Origin: Saprospiraceae bacterium
GTDB taxonomy: Bacteria > Bacteroidota > Bacteroidia > Chitinophagales > Saprospiraceae
Length of the DNA stretch: 64,000 nucleotides
Reading direction: 5' to 3'
NCBI GenBank assembly: GCA_016712145.1
Contig: JADJRO010000001.1
Location: forward strand, 2,852,501-2,916,500
Shown here: positions 9,315 through 17,355 of the stretch, in pieces
How the letters are laid out: every line of letters begins with the position of its first letter
Numbering within the stretch: position 1 is the stretch's first letter
Notes under the pieces: generated by a model
What the model was told of the DNA's origin: nothing
Seen by the model: only the letters and a program-made list of their open reading frames with translations
Databases searched by the model: none
Program-made: the position numbers and the translations under genes

Positions 9315-11174
9315 GTGAATTATCTCAATTTTGAACATATCACTAAAAAATTTGGTGAAAAGACTTTATTTGAAGATCTGGCAATTGCGATCAGTCAGGG
9401 TGACAAAGCAGCAATTGTAGCCCGGAATGGATCCGGAAAGTCATCTTTGATTCGAATCATTGCCGGAATTGATAGTCCGGATGGTGATTTGGCAAGCATG
9501 TATATCAATAAAGACATTCGGATCGGCTATTTGAGTCAGGACCCTGATTTTAGCCCGGATGACAGTTTATTAGATGCGATATTGAATGCCAATGAAGCCT
9601 GGATGGCTCCCCTGAAAGCCCTGTATCATGCGCAACACACCCACGATCAAAAGGAAATGGAAGAGGCATTGGCCCAAATGGATGAACATCATGCCTGGGA
9701 ATTGGATACAACCATGCGGGAATTATTTGGAAAATTTCAATTACCGGATTTTAATTTTAAAGTAAGAAATCTAAGTGGTGGACAAAAAAAGCGTTTGGCC
9801 ATGGTTCGGATTTTATGTGGAAAACCTGAATTTTTAATTCTCGATGAACCTACCAATCACCTGGATTTGGAAATGATCGAATGGTTGGAAAAATATTTGG
9901 AAAGTTCCCAAATTACCCTACTGATGGTTACGCACGATCGCTATTTTCTAAATAATGTCTGTAATCAGATTTATGAACTGGATCGGGGTGTTTTATACAA
10001 ATACCAAGGAGATTATGAGAGCTTTTTGGAGAAAAAGGCGATTCGTATGCAAAACGAAGAAAGTTACCGGGATAAAACTGAAAAATTGTTGCGTAAGGAG
10101 TTGGATTGGGTTAGACGAATGCCGAAAGCCCGAACAACTAAAAATAAAGCACGCGTAGATCGTTTTTATGATCTGAAAGAATCATTGGTTGGACCTAAAG
10201 AAGCAGGAACTATTGAATTTGAAATTGAACAACCACGATTAGGCACTAAAGTTTTGGAGTTGCACAATATTTCCAAATCCTATGATCATAAATGGATTGC
10301 AAAAAATTTCAGTTATAAATTTAAACCTACCGATCGAATTGGAATTATTGGTCCAAATGGATCCGGTAAAACGAGTTTGTTGAAACTATTTACCGGGACT
10401 GCTAAAGTGGATCAGGGTAAAATAATTTTAGGAGAGACCGTTCAATTTGGATATTATCAACAAGATGGATTGCAGATCATTGAAGACAAACGCGTCATTG
10501 ATGTCATTCGAGACATTGCTGATTATATTCCATTAAAGAAAGGCCATAAGCTATCTGCAGAAGCATTGCTCGAGCGTTTTTTATTTCCAAGACCACAACA
10601 ACAAGTTTTTGTTTCTCAATTAAGTGGAGGTGAAAAGCGCAGATTGTACTTATTGACAATTCTTATTTCCAATCCGAACTTTTTAATACTGGATGAACCT
10701 ACCAATGATTTAGATATTATTACCTTAAACGTATTGGAAGAATACTTGCAAGATTTTCCGGGATGTGTTTTGGTAGTCAGTCACGATCGATATTTTATGG
10801 ATAAGATTGTCCAACATATTTTTGTATTAAAGGATGAAGGGGTGATCGAAGATTTTCCTGGAAATTATTCCAACTATCGAAATGTGCAGGATGCAGCTAA
10901 GGAACAGGAACAATCAACTAAGAATTCTGATATTCCAAAAGAGCCTGTAAGCCGAGATAGACGGACTGGCCAACAAGAGAAAAAAGAGTTAATTAAAATA
11001 GAAAAAGAGCTGGAAAAATTATTGACAGAGCGGGATGTTTTGGTTAACAAATTTTCTGATGGCACCTTACAAATTGATCAAATGGCTGAGGTCAACAAGC
11101 GGTTGACAGAAATTCAGGAGATCATTCGACAAAAAGAGGCCCGTTGGATGGAATTAGTGGATGCGGGAGCTTGA
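9315..11174 (+). CDS. ABC-F family ATPase (Uup-like)
   Basis: 619 residues with two soluble ABC ATPase domains and no membrane segments. Walker A motifs are ARNGSGKSS (about 37-45) and GPNGSGKTS, with signatures LSGGQKKR and LSGGEKRR and Walker B LDEPTNHLD and LDEPTNDLD. Between them is the positively charged linker typical of ABC-F (RRMPKARTTKNKAR). A C-terminal coiled coil (about 550-615) is typical of Uup, which acts on ribosomes or branched DNA. The start is GTG at 9315, directly preceded by TTTTCTTTGCAGCC, so the leader may be very short. EttA- or resistance-type roles are less likely. Confidence 0.9.
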   Translation: MNYLNFEHITKKFGEKTLFEDLAIAISQGDKAAIVARNGSGKSSLIRIIAGIDSPDGDLASMYINKDIRIGYLSQDPDFSPDDSLLDAILNANEAWMAPLKALYHAQHTHDQKEMEEALAQMDEHHAWELDTTMRELFGKFQLPDFNFKVRNLSGGQKKRLAMVRILCGKPEFLILDEPTNHLDLEMIEWLEKYLESSQITLLMVTHDRYFLNNVCNQIYELDRGVLYKYQGDYESFLEKKAIRMQNEESYRDKTEKLLRKELDWVRRMPKARTTKNKARVDRFYDLKESLVGPKEAGTIEFEIEQPRLGTKVLELHNISKSYDHKWIAKNFSYKFKPTDRIGIIGPNGSGKTSLLKLFTGTAKVDQGKIILGETVQFGYYQQDGLQIIEDKRVIDVIRDIADYIPLKKGHKLSAEALLERFLFPRPQQQVFVSQLSGGEKRRLYLLTILISNPNFLILDEPTNDLDIITLNVLEEYLQDFPGCVLVVSHDRYFMDKIVQHIFVLKDEGVIEDFPGNYSNYRNVQDAAKEQEQSTKNSDIPKEPVSRDRRTGQQEKKELIKIEKELEKLLTERDVLVNKFSDGTLQIDQMAEVNKRLTEIQEIIRQKEARWMELVDAGA

Positions 11175-11228
11175 TTCATTTTTAAACCAATTCGGCCTAA
11201 ATTAGTTATTGATTAATAAAACAGCGCA

Positions 11229-12500
11229 TTGACATCTGGTAAAATTACAGCGATAATCATCCTGAGTGTGTTGATCATTCTGGGCATTTTAGGAATGCAG
11301 GCTTATTTTATTAAACAAAATTTTAATAAGGAAGAGGCTACCTTTCACCAATCGGTAAGCATTGCATTGCGAAATGCAGCCAATGGGATTGCAAAATACA
11401 ATAAAGCCAAATTGACAGAAAAAGGGCTGATCGTTAGAGAATCAGGCAACTTTTATCTTGTTAATGTAAATACACCCATCGACCAATCGGTACTGGCTGT
11501 TTTACTGGAAACAGAATTTGATAAACAAGGCATCAGCATCCCATTCGAATATGGTGTTTATGATTGTTCGACAAATGAATTAATCTATAGTGATTGTTGC
11601 AATGTTCCAGGTAAAAAGAAAATAACCACTAAAAAGAAAAAAGCAAGCAAGACAGATATCACCAATTATTTTGTGGTACGATTTCCTGACAAAGATTCAT
11701 TTGTATACCAAAAATTAGGCTATGTTATTTTTTTTTCAGGATTGATTCTGGCAGCGTGCTTAACATTGGCAGGTGCTATTTTTATTATTCTTCGTCAAAA
11801 AAGATATTCTGATCTCATGCGGGATTTTGTAAATAACATGACGCATGAATTTAAAACGCCGATATCTTCCATAAAAATTTCTGCCGATGTATTATTAAAT
11901 CATCCATTAATTGAAGATGATAAACGGTTGTTGCAGTATGCCCATATTATTAAAGATCAAAATCAACGATTGAATGATCAGGTAGAAAAGGTATTGCAAA
12001 TTGCAAAAATGGAGTCATCTTCATTTAGTTTGCGTAAAGAAGAAATGGATATTCATGAAAATTTAAAAGAAATTTGCAACCAACTTCAAATGCGAATCCG
12101 GGACACCGGAGGCACTATGGAGTATGATTTAAAAGCCCTGAACCATAAAATAAAAGCAGATCGTTTTCATATGATGAATGTATTTTCAAATTTATTGGAT
12201 AATGCAGTCAAATACAGCAAGGACCAACCGCATATTAAAGTACGTACGGTGGACCAAAATGGAAGCTGTTTATTAGAAATTGAAGATCAAGGGATTGGAA
12301 TTCAAAAAGACGAGCTTCCGTATTTATTTCAAAAATTTTACCGAGTTTCAACAGGAGATGTTCACAATGTAAAAGGCTTTGGAATTGGTCTGTATTACGT
12401 TAAAAGGATCTGTGACGAACATGGTTTTGAACTTAGTATAGACAGCGAATACAACAAAGGCACAATTGTACGTATATTGCTCAAAAATTCTTATCGATGA
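11229..12500 (+). CDS. Sensor histidine kinase (RprX-like)
   Basis: 423 residues from a TTG start. Transmembrane helices lie at about residues 7-27 and 163-187, enclosing a periplasmic sensor region of about 130 residues that includes a Lys-rich stretch. No HAMP domain is evident. HisKA follows with phospho-acceptor His206 in HEFKTPIS, then an ATPase domain with N-box NLLDNAVKYS, G1 DQGIGI and G2 GFGIGLYYV. It overlaps the response regulator by 4 bp (ATGA), so the two are translationally coupled. Sequence style is closest to Bacteroides RprX; the signal is unknown. Confidence 0.9.
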   Translation: MTSGKITAIIILSVLIILGILGMQAYFIKQNFNKEEATFHQSVSIALRNAANGIAKYNKAKLTEKGLIVRESGNFYLVNVNTPIDQSVLAVLLETEFDKQGISIPFEYGVYDCSTNELIYSDCCNVPGKKKITTKKKKASKTDITNYFVVRFPDKDSFVYQKLGYVIFFSGLILAACLTLAGAIFIILRQKRYSDLMRDFVNNMTHEFKTPISSIKISADVLLNHPLIEDDKRLLQYAHIIKDQNQRLNDQVEKVLQIAKMESSSFSLRKEEMDIHENLKEICNQLQMRIRDTGGTMEYDLKALNHKIKADRFHMMNVFSNLLDNAVKYSKDQPHIKVRTVDQNGSCLLEIEDQGIGIQKDELPYLFQKFYRVSTGDVHNVKGFGIGLYYVKRICDEHGFELSIDSEYNKGTIVRILLKNSYR

Positions 12501-13186
12501 AAAAAGCGCGATTACTTTATGCAGAAGATGACGAAACCTTATCATTCATAACCAAAGACCACCTGGAGCTTCAGGGTTATGAAGTTGTGCATTGTTCCAG
12601 TGGAGCCGCTGCATTCGAAAAATTTAAAAATGAGAAATTCGAACTGGTCATTCTAGATGTCATGTTACCAGAAATGGATGGGTTTACTATTGCAGAAAAT
12701 ATCCGTAAAAAGGACCATCAGGTACCGATCTTATTTTTAACTGCAAAATCATTAAAAGAGGATCGTATCCATGGCCTACGATTAGGAGGGGACGATTATC
12801 TGACGAAACCATTTAGTATTGAGGAACTCATCCTTAAAATAGAAATCTTTTTAAGAAGAAGTAAAGTATTTGAAGCGCCTTCTGAAGAAAAGGAAATTCA
12901 GGTTGGCAAATATATTTACATGCCACTTGAATATCAACTGGTCCTTAATGAGGATGCAAGAATTTTAACCCAGCGTGAAAGTGAATTGCTTAGTTTTCTA
13001 TTAAAAAATAAAAACAAAGTCATTAAGCGTTCAGTAATTCTTGAAACCTTGTGGGGTGAAGATGACTATTTTATGGGCAGAAGTCTGGATGTATTTATTT
13101 CCAGATTGAGAAAATATCTAAGTGAAGACCTGGACATTAAAATTGATAATATACACGGAATCGGATTTAAATTTATATGCCCCTGA
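12497..13186 (+). CDS. OmpR/PhoB-type response regulator (RprY-like)
   Basis: 229 residues: a receiver domain with phospho-acceptor Asp54 (ILDVMLPEMDG), an acidic pocket EDD at 10-12 and the conserved TKPF, then a winged-helix DNA-binding domain (about 130-228, LTQRESELLSFLL, SLDVFISRLRKYL). It is the cognate regulator of the overlapping kinase. Its own 3' end overlaps the DUF4271 gene by 10 bp, so kinase, regulator, DUF4271 and hemD form one tight unit. Confidence 0.93.
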   Translation: MKKARLLYAEDDETLSFITKDHLELQGYEVVHCSSGAAAFEKFKNEKFELVILDVMLPEMDGFTIAENIRKKDHQVPILFLTAKSLKEDRIHGLRLGGDDYLTKPFSIEELILKIEIFLRRSKVFEAPSEEKEIQVGKYIYMPLEYQLVLNEDARILTQRESELLSFLLKNKNKVIKRSVILETLWGEDDYFMGRSLDVFISRLRKYLSEDLDIKIDNIHGIGFKFICP

Positions 13187-14100
13187 TCCGAATTTTAAGC
13201 GTACTAATTTGTTTGACCTTGATTCAGACTGTCCAACCAATCTACGGACAGACCCAAAATCCATTTGAATTAATAAAAAGCAAGAGCCCATCTGAGATCC
13301 CTGCAGAAATTGCAGATACAACACCCTTGAGCAATTTAATAAACCCGTTTGAATTAAGACCGGGTCAAACTCAAAAAATAAAAGGCTCCCCCGGTGCGCC
13401 GGATATCCAATATTTTAAATGGATTCAGGAACCAAACAACAGCAGAATCAATACAACGGATGTACAATCCTTGCTTTTTTGGGCACTCTTGTTTTTAAGT
13501 TTTCTTTTGGCCATTGCATTAAACATCAACCGGAATGTTACGATTAAGTTATATCGGAGCTTATTAAATCTCAATTTTCTGAGTTTGTTATATCGGGAGA
13601 GTAAAGAGGAGAATTTTTTAATTTATTATCTGTTGTACGGACTATACTTTATTGGCATCAGTCTGTTTTTATATCTATCTATTATCCATTTTAAAGGCCT
13701 AAGAGAACCTGTCTACATTCTATATATTACCCTGTTTGTTTTAACGATCTACAGCATAAGGCATATCAGTTTAAAAGTATTGGGCTTGATTTATGGCGTT
13801 TATAAGGAAGCGGACCGATATTTATTTAGCATAGTGATCTTTTCCTGTATCATGGCAATTATTCTAATTCCGGCAGATTTTGTGATTACATTTGTCAGTC
13901 CGGCGATCGCCCAGAAGTCTATCTATATCATTATCAGTCTGTTTGCTTTCCTGTACCTGTACCGGCAATTGCGGGAGATTATCTTTTCGGCAAATATTTG
14001 GCGGGAGCACATTTTTCATTTTTTATTGTATCTTTGCACCTTCGAAATTGCACCCCTTGTCTTAATGTTCAAATTTCTGGAAAGGCAGGGCGTGTTTTGA
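13177..14100 (+). CDS. DUF4271 membrane protein
   Basis: 307 residues. An N-terminal signal peptide (about 1-24) is followed by a short periplasmic stretch with two NPFEL motifs and then several hydrophobic helices between about residues 98 and 300. It fits the Bacteroidota DUF4271 family, of unknown function and frequently found next to hemD, as here. It overlaps the response regulator by 10 bp and ends at TGA directly before the hemD ATG, so translational coupling is likely. Confidence 0.8.
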   Translation: MPLIRILSVLICLTLIQTVQPIYGQTQNPFELIKSKSPSEIPAEIADTTPLSNLINPFELRPGQTQKIKGSPGAPDIQYFKWIQEPNNSRINTTDVQSLLFWALLFLSFLLAIALNINRNVTIKLYRSLLNLNFLSLLYRESKEENFLIYYLLYGLYFIGISLFLYLSIIHFKGLREPVYILYITLFVLTIYSIRHISLKVLGLIYGVYKEADRYLFSIVIFSCIMAIILIPADFVITFVSPAIAQKSIYIIISLFAFLYLYRQLREIIFSANIWREHIFHFLLYLCTFEIAPLVLMFKFLERQGVF

Positions 14101-14901
14101 ATGCCGAAGGAAATGCCGACCAAACCGACTGCCATCGTTGCAAAAAAAACAAATAGGTATAAGAAGGTTAAATCCATCTTATTATCTCAGCCTAAGCCAG
14201 AACGATCTCCTTATTTTGAATTGGAAACTAAGTTTAATGTCATTGTAGATTGGCGTCCGTTTATTCAAGTGGAAGGCTATACTGAAAAAGAATTCAGGAG
14301 ACAACGGATACGGCATGATGAATACCCAAATGTCATTTTCACCAGTAAGAGTGCAATAGAAAATTACTTCAGACTTGCAGAAGAAATGCGTTTCAAAATC
14401 AATGAAATGAATAAGTATTTCTGCGCAACGGAAGCCATTGCAAACTACTTACAAAAATTTATTATTTTTAGAAAAAGGAAAGTTTTTAATGGGACCAAAT
14501 CGGTTACTGAATTAACCAACTACTTCAACAAACATAAAGAAACAGGACCCTTTTTAATACCCTGCTCCGAAACGGGTAATCCCGAAGTTGCCAATTATTT
14601 AAAATCATTGAAAGTAAAATTTCATGAATCCCCCATGTATCACACAGTGAGTGCAAACCTTTCAGATTTGAAGGAAATTAAATACGATATCATTGTTTTC
14701 TTTAGTCAATTAGAAATCAAATCCCTGTTTGACAATTTTGCCGATTTTGTACAAGGAGATACCCGAATTGCCGCTTTTGGTAATGCTGCAGCGAAAGCAG
14801 TCGTTGATGCCGGATTGATACTCGATATTCAGGCACCTACAGTCGAAACGCCTTCCATGACCATGGCTTTGGAAGAGTATTTAAAGCTCAGCAATAAATA
14901 A
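14101..14901 (+). CDS. hemD: Uroporphyrinogen-III synthase
   Basis: 266 residues resembling the HemD family, which cyclises hydroxymethylbilane with D-ring inversion in tetrapyrrole synthesis. The family is weakly conserved. Supporting features are the two-lobed alpha/beta pattern, the DIIVFFSQLEIKSLFDNF segment, the AAFGNAAAKAVVDAG region and the closing PSMTMALEEYL helix. The position after DUF4271 supports the call. Other heme genes are not in the window. Confidence 0.85.
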   Translation: MPKEMPTKPTAIVAKKTNRYKKVKSILLSQPKPERSPYFELETKFNVIVDWRPFIQVEGYTEKEFRRQRIRHDEYPNVIFTSKSAIENYFRLAEEMRFKINEMNKYFCATEAIANYLQKFIIFRKRKVFNGTKSVTELTNYFNKHKETGPFLIPCSETGNPEVANYLKSLKVKFHESPMYHTVSANLSDLKEIKYDIIVFFSQLEIKSLFDNFADFVQGDTRIAAFGNAAAKAVVDAGLILDIQAPTVETPSMTMALEEYLKLSNK

Positions 14902-14964
14902 TAATTTTCAACAACTGTCTTTTATTTAAACCTGGTAGCATCTTGCCGGGTTCTTGTTTTATTC

Positions 14965-15579
14965 ATGGATCGAATTCACAAAATTTCAAATAATATCCTG
15001 TCTGGACTTCCAGGTAAGGCGGCACACCAAAGGCTGGCACCTTTTGCGTCCCGCCTGGACTATAAGATTCCGGCAAATGCTCAGCAGGCCGCAGTGCTGA
15101 TCCTACTTTACCAAAAAAATCAGAAGTTCTATTTTCCTTTAATAACCCGCCAGTCCAACCATCCTCAGGATAAGCACAAAGGGCAAATAGCACTACCAGG
15201 AGGGCGAGTAGACCCCACAGATCAGGATACTTGGGATACTGCTTTACGAGAAACGGTAGAAGAAATTGGAGTTGCCAAAGATCGAATTCACAAAATTGGA
15301 GCCTTGAGTTCGTTATACATTCCGGTAAGTGATTACCTGGTCTATCCCTACGTTGCATATTTTGAAGGATTGCCGGTATTTGAAATTCAAGAACAAGAAA
15401 TTTTAAGTATTCATGAAATCGAACTGGATCAATTGCCATTGGTCGAGAATCGAAAAAATCAGGAACTTAAAACAAGCCATGGGCCCATTATGACGGTACC
15501 AACCATTCAAATCAACGAATTGGTCATTTGGGGAGCAACCGGAATGATTTTGGAAGAGTTTACCGATTTATTGATTTAA
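14965..15579 (+). CDS. Nudix hydrolase, CoA pyrophosphatase type
   Basis: 204 residues. The Nudix box runs GGRVDPTD...ALRETVEEIGV with the catalytic REtvEE helix. Just upstream is the CoA-pyrophosphatase signature (ITRQSNHPQDKHKGQIALPGG region), characteristic of NudL-like enzymes that split CoA into 3'-phospho-ADP and phosphopantetheine. It appears monocistronic, between hemD and murA. A large open frame on the opposite strand (14963-15439) is a shadow of this gene. Confidence 0.88.
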   Translation: MDRIHKISNNILSGLPGKAAHQRLAPFASRLDYKIPANAQQAAVLILLYQKNQKFYFPLITRQSNHPQDKHKGQIALPGGRVDPTDQDTWDTALRETVEEIGVAKDRIHKIGALSSLYIPVSDYLVYPYVAYFEGLPVFEIQEQEILSIHEIELDQLPLVENRKNQELKTSHGPIMTVPTIQINELVIWGATGMILEEFTDLLI

Positions 15580-15668
15580 GGCCATTCTTTCAAAAAAACT
15601 TCCATTAGGTGGCCCTATCAAAAATCCTTGGCTTCAATGAGCCGGCAAGTTAATTGTTAGACAATACT

Positions 15669-15676
15669 TACATTTG
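15669..15676 (+). promoter_or_regulatory. -7 box (TACATTTG) for murA
   Basis: Exact TAnnTTTG, 17 bp before the murA ATG. No convincing -33 TTTG upstream. Confidence 0.55.
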
Positions 15677-15693
15677 GAGCTGAATTTTAATGT

Positions 15694-17007
15694 ATGTCAG
15701 GAAACGATTGTTTTGAAGTTATTGGTGGTAAGAAATTAAAAGGCAGTTTGCAACCACAGGGTGCAAAAAACGAAGCCCTTCAAATTTTATGTGCAACGCT
15801 TTTAACGGACCAACCCGTACGAATTAATAATCTCCCGGATATCCTTGACATTCGTCATTTGATTGAATTAATTGCCGGATTGGGAGTAAGCGTAACAAAG
15901 CACGATGCCCACAGTTATACCTTTGAAGCAAGCACCGTAGATCTAGACTATTTCGGTACACCAGAATTTCAAAACAATGCCAGAAAAATTAGGGGCTCTG
16001 TCATGCTGTTGGCGCCCTTATTGGCTCGTTTCAAACGGGCTGTACTGCCTAAACCAGGTGGAGATAAGATCGGTCGGAGACGATTGGACACCCATTTTTT
16101 AGGATTGCAAAAGCTCAATGCTGATTTTCAATTTGATGATTCAAAATCTGAGTACCGGATTACCGCAGATCAGTTAAAGGGAGCTTACATCTTGATGGAT
16201 GAAATTTCTGTAACGGGAACAGCCAATGTCCTGATGGCTGCAACCCTTGCAAAAGGCACGACCACCATTTACAATGCAGCCTGCGAACCCTACATTCAGC
16301 AATTATGTCACATGTTAATCCGCATGGGTGCCAAAATTAGCGGATTGGGTTCTAATTTATTGGTTATTGAAGGAGTAGAGAAACTTAAGGGTACCGAACA
16401 TACCTTATTGCCGGATATGATTGAAATTGGCAGCTTTATCAGCCTGGCGGCAATGACCCAATCAGAATTGCGCATTACCAATGCAGGGATTGAACATTTA
16501 GGAATAATACCCTTTGTATTTGAGCGTATGGGTGTTCGAATGGTATTCGAACAAGACGATATTCTGATTCCGGAACAAGAAGAATATACCATACAGAGTT
16601 TTATGGATGGGTCCATAATGACCATTTACGATGCACCCTGGCCGGGATTTTCTCCGGATTTAATGAGTGCGCTTTTAGTCATGGCCATCCAGGCAAAAGG
16701 CAGTGTCCTTATTCATCAAAAAATGTTTGAGTCCCGATTGTTTTTCGTAGATAAACTCATTGATATGGGTGCTCAAATTATTTTATGTGATCCGCACAGA
16801 GCCACCGTCATCGGACTGAATCGAAAATTTAGCTTGCGAGGCATTGATATGACCTCACCAGATATACGAGCAGGTGTAGCCCTTCTTATTGCTGCATTAT
16901 CTGCTGCTGGAAAAAGCACGATCCGTTCCATACATCAAATTGATCGTGGCTATGAGCGCATCGATGAACGGTTGAATGCCGTAGGAGCTGAAATTACAAG
17001 ATTATGA
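15694..17007 (+). CDS. murA: UDP-N-acetylglucosamine 1-carboxyvinyltransferase (Asp-type active site)
   Basis: 437 residues, full-length MurA, which transfers enolpyruvate from PEP to UDP-GlcNAc in the first committed step of peptidoglycan synthesis. The N-terminal GAKNEALQI block, the active-site loop and the C-terminal RAGVALLIAALSA and IDRGYERIDERL blocks are conserved. The loop reads PGGDKIGRRRLD: Asp124 (codon 16063-16065) occupies the place of the usual catalytic Cys (Cys115 in E. coli). Asp at this site is known in mycobacteria and chlamydiae, where it makes the enzyme insensitive to fosfomycin. The ATG at 15694 follows a TACATTTG box. Confidence 0.96.
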   Translation: MSGNDCFEVIGGKKLKGSLQPQGAKNEALQILCATLLTDQPVRINNLPDILDIRHLIELIAGLGVSVTKHDAHSYTFEASTVDLDYFGTPEFQNNARKIRGSVMLLAPLLARFKRAVLPKPGGDKIGRRRLDTHFLGLQKLNADFQFDDSKSEYRITADQLKGAYILMDEISVTGTANVLMAATLAKGTTTIYNAACEPYIQQLCHMLIRMGAKISGLGSNLLVIEGVEKLKGTEHTLLPDMIEIGSFISLAAMTQSELRITNAGIEHLGIIPFVFERMGVRMVFEQDDILIPEQEEYTIQSFMDGSIMTIYDAPWPGFSPDLMSALLVMAIQAKGSVLIHQKMFESRLFFVDKLIDMGAQIILCDPHRATVIGLNRKFSLRGIDMTSPDIRAGVALLIAALSAAGKSTIRSIHQIDRGYERIDERLNAVGAEITRL

Positions 17008-17043
17008 ATTAGGTGATAGGTGTCAGTTGATAGTAGGATGCAT

Positions 17044-17272
17044 CTTCTTTACTTCTTTACTTCTTTTCTTCTTTGCCTCTTTCCACCTTTACGAGTATGA
17101 AAAAATATACGACTGAAGGTCTGAACGACTGAAGGTCTGGACGGGTGGAAAACCAAGTTCTGAGTTAAATACAATTATGTAATTAATATTCATCCACACA
17201 TCATAAAATAGGTCCTCAGACCTCCTTACGTTCAGACCTCCTGACGTTTAGACCTCCAGACCTTCAGACTTC
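17044..17272. repeat. Three octamer arrays filling the murA-pheT gap
   Basis: 17044-17091 holds six octamers on CTTCTTTA. 17111-17150 holds GACTGAAG, GTCTGAAC, GACTGAAG, GTCTGGAC, GGGTGGAA. 17217-17272 holds seven octamers (CAGACCTC, CTTACGTT, CAGACCTC, CTGACGTT, TAGACCTC, CAGACCTT, CAGACTTC). The second and third arrays are partly complementary and could pair across about 65 bp. No gene is seen in the 348-bp gap apart from the pheT promoter box. Confidence 0.8.
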
Positions 17273-17327
17273 CTCAACTCCGTTTTTATAAATAATTATC
17301 CACTATCCATTAACCAAAAATCTGGAT

Positions 17328-17335
17328 TAATTTTG
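17328..17335 (+). promoter_or_regulatory. -7 box (TAATTTTG) for pheT
   Basis: Exact TAnnTTTG, 20 bp before the pheT ATG. Confidence 0.55.
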
Positions 17336-17355
17336 CCCCTCATTCTCATGAATTT

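Noticed and set aside
12348..12545. Antisense gene at the kinase-regulator junction
   Set aside because: A 65-codon shadow frame without any family pattern.
14963..15439. 158-codon open frame on the minus strand
   Set aside because: It lies wholly antisense to the clear Nudix gene and has no recognisable protein pattern.
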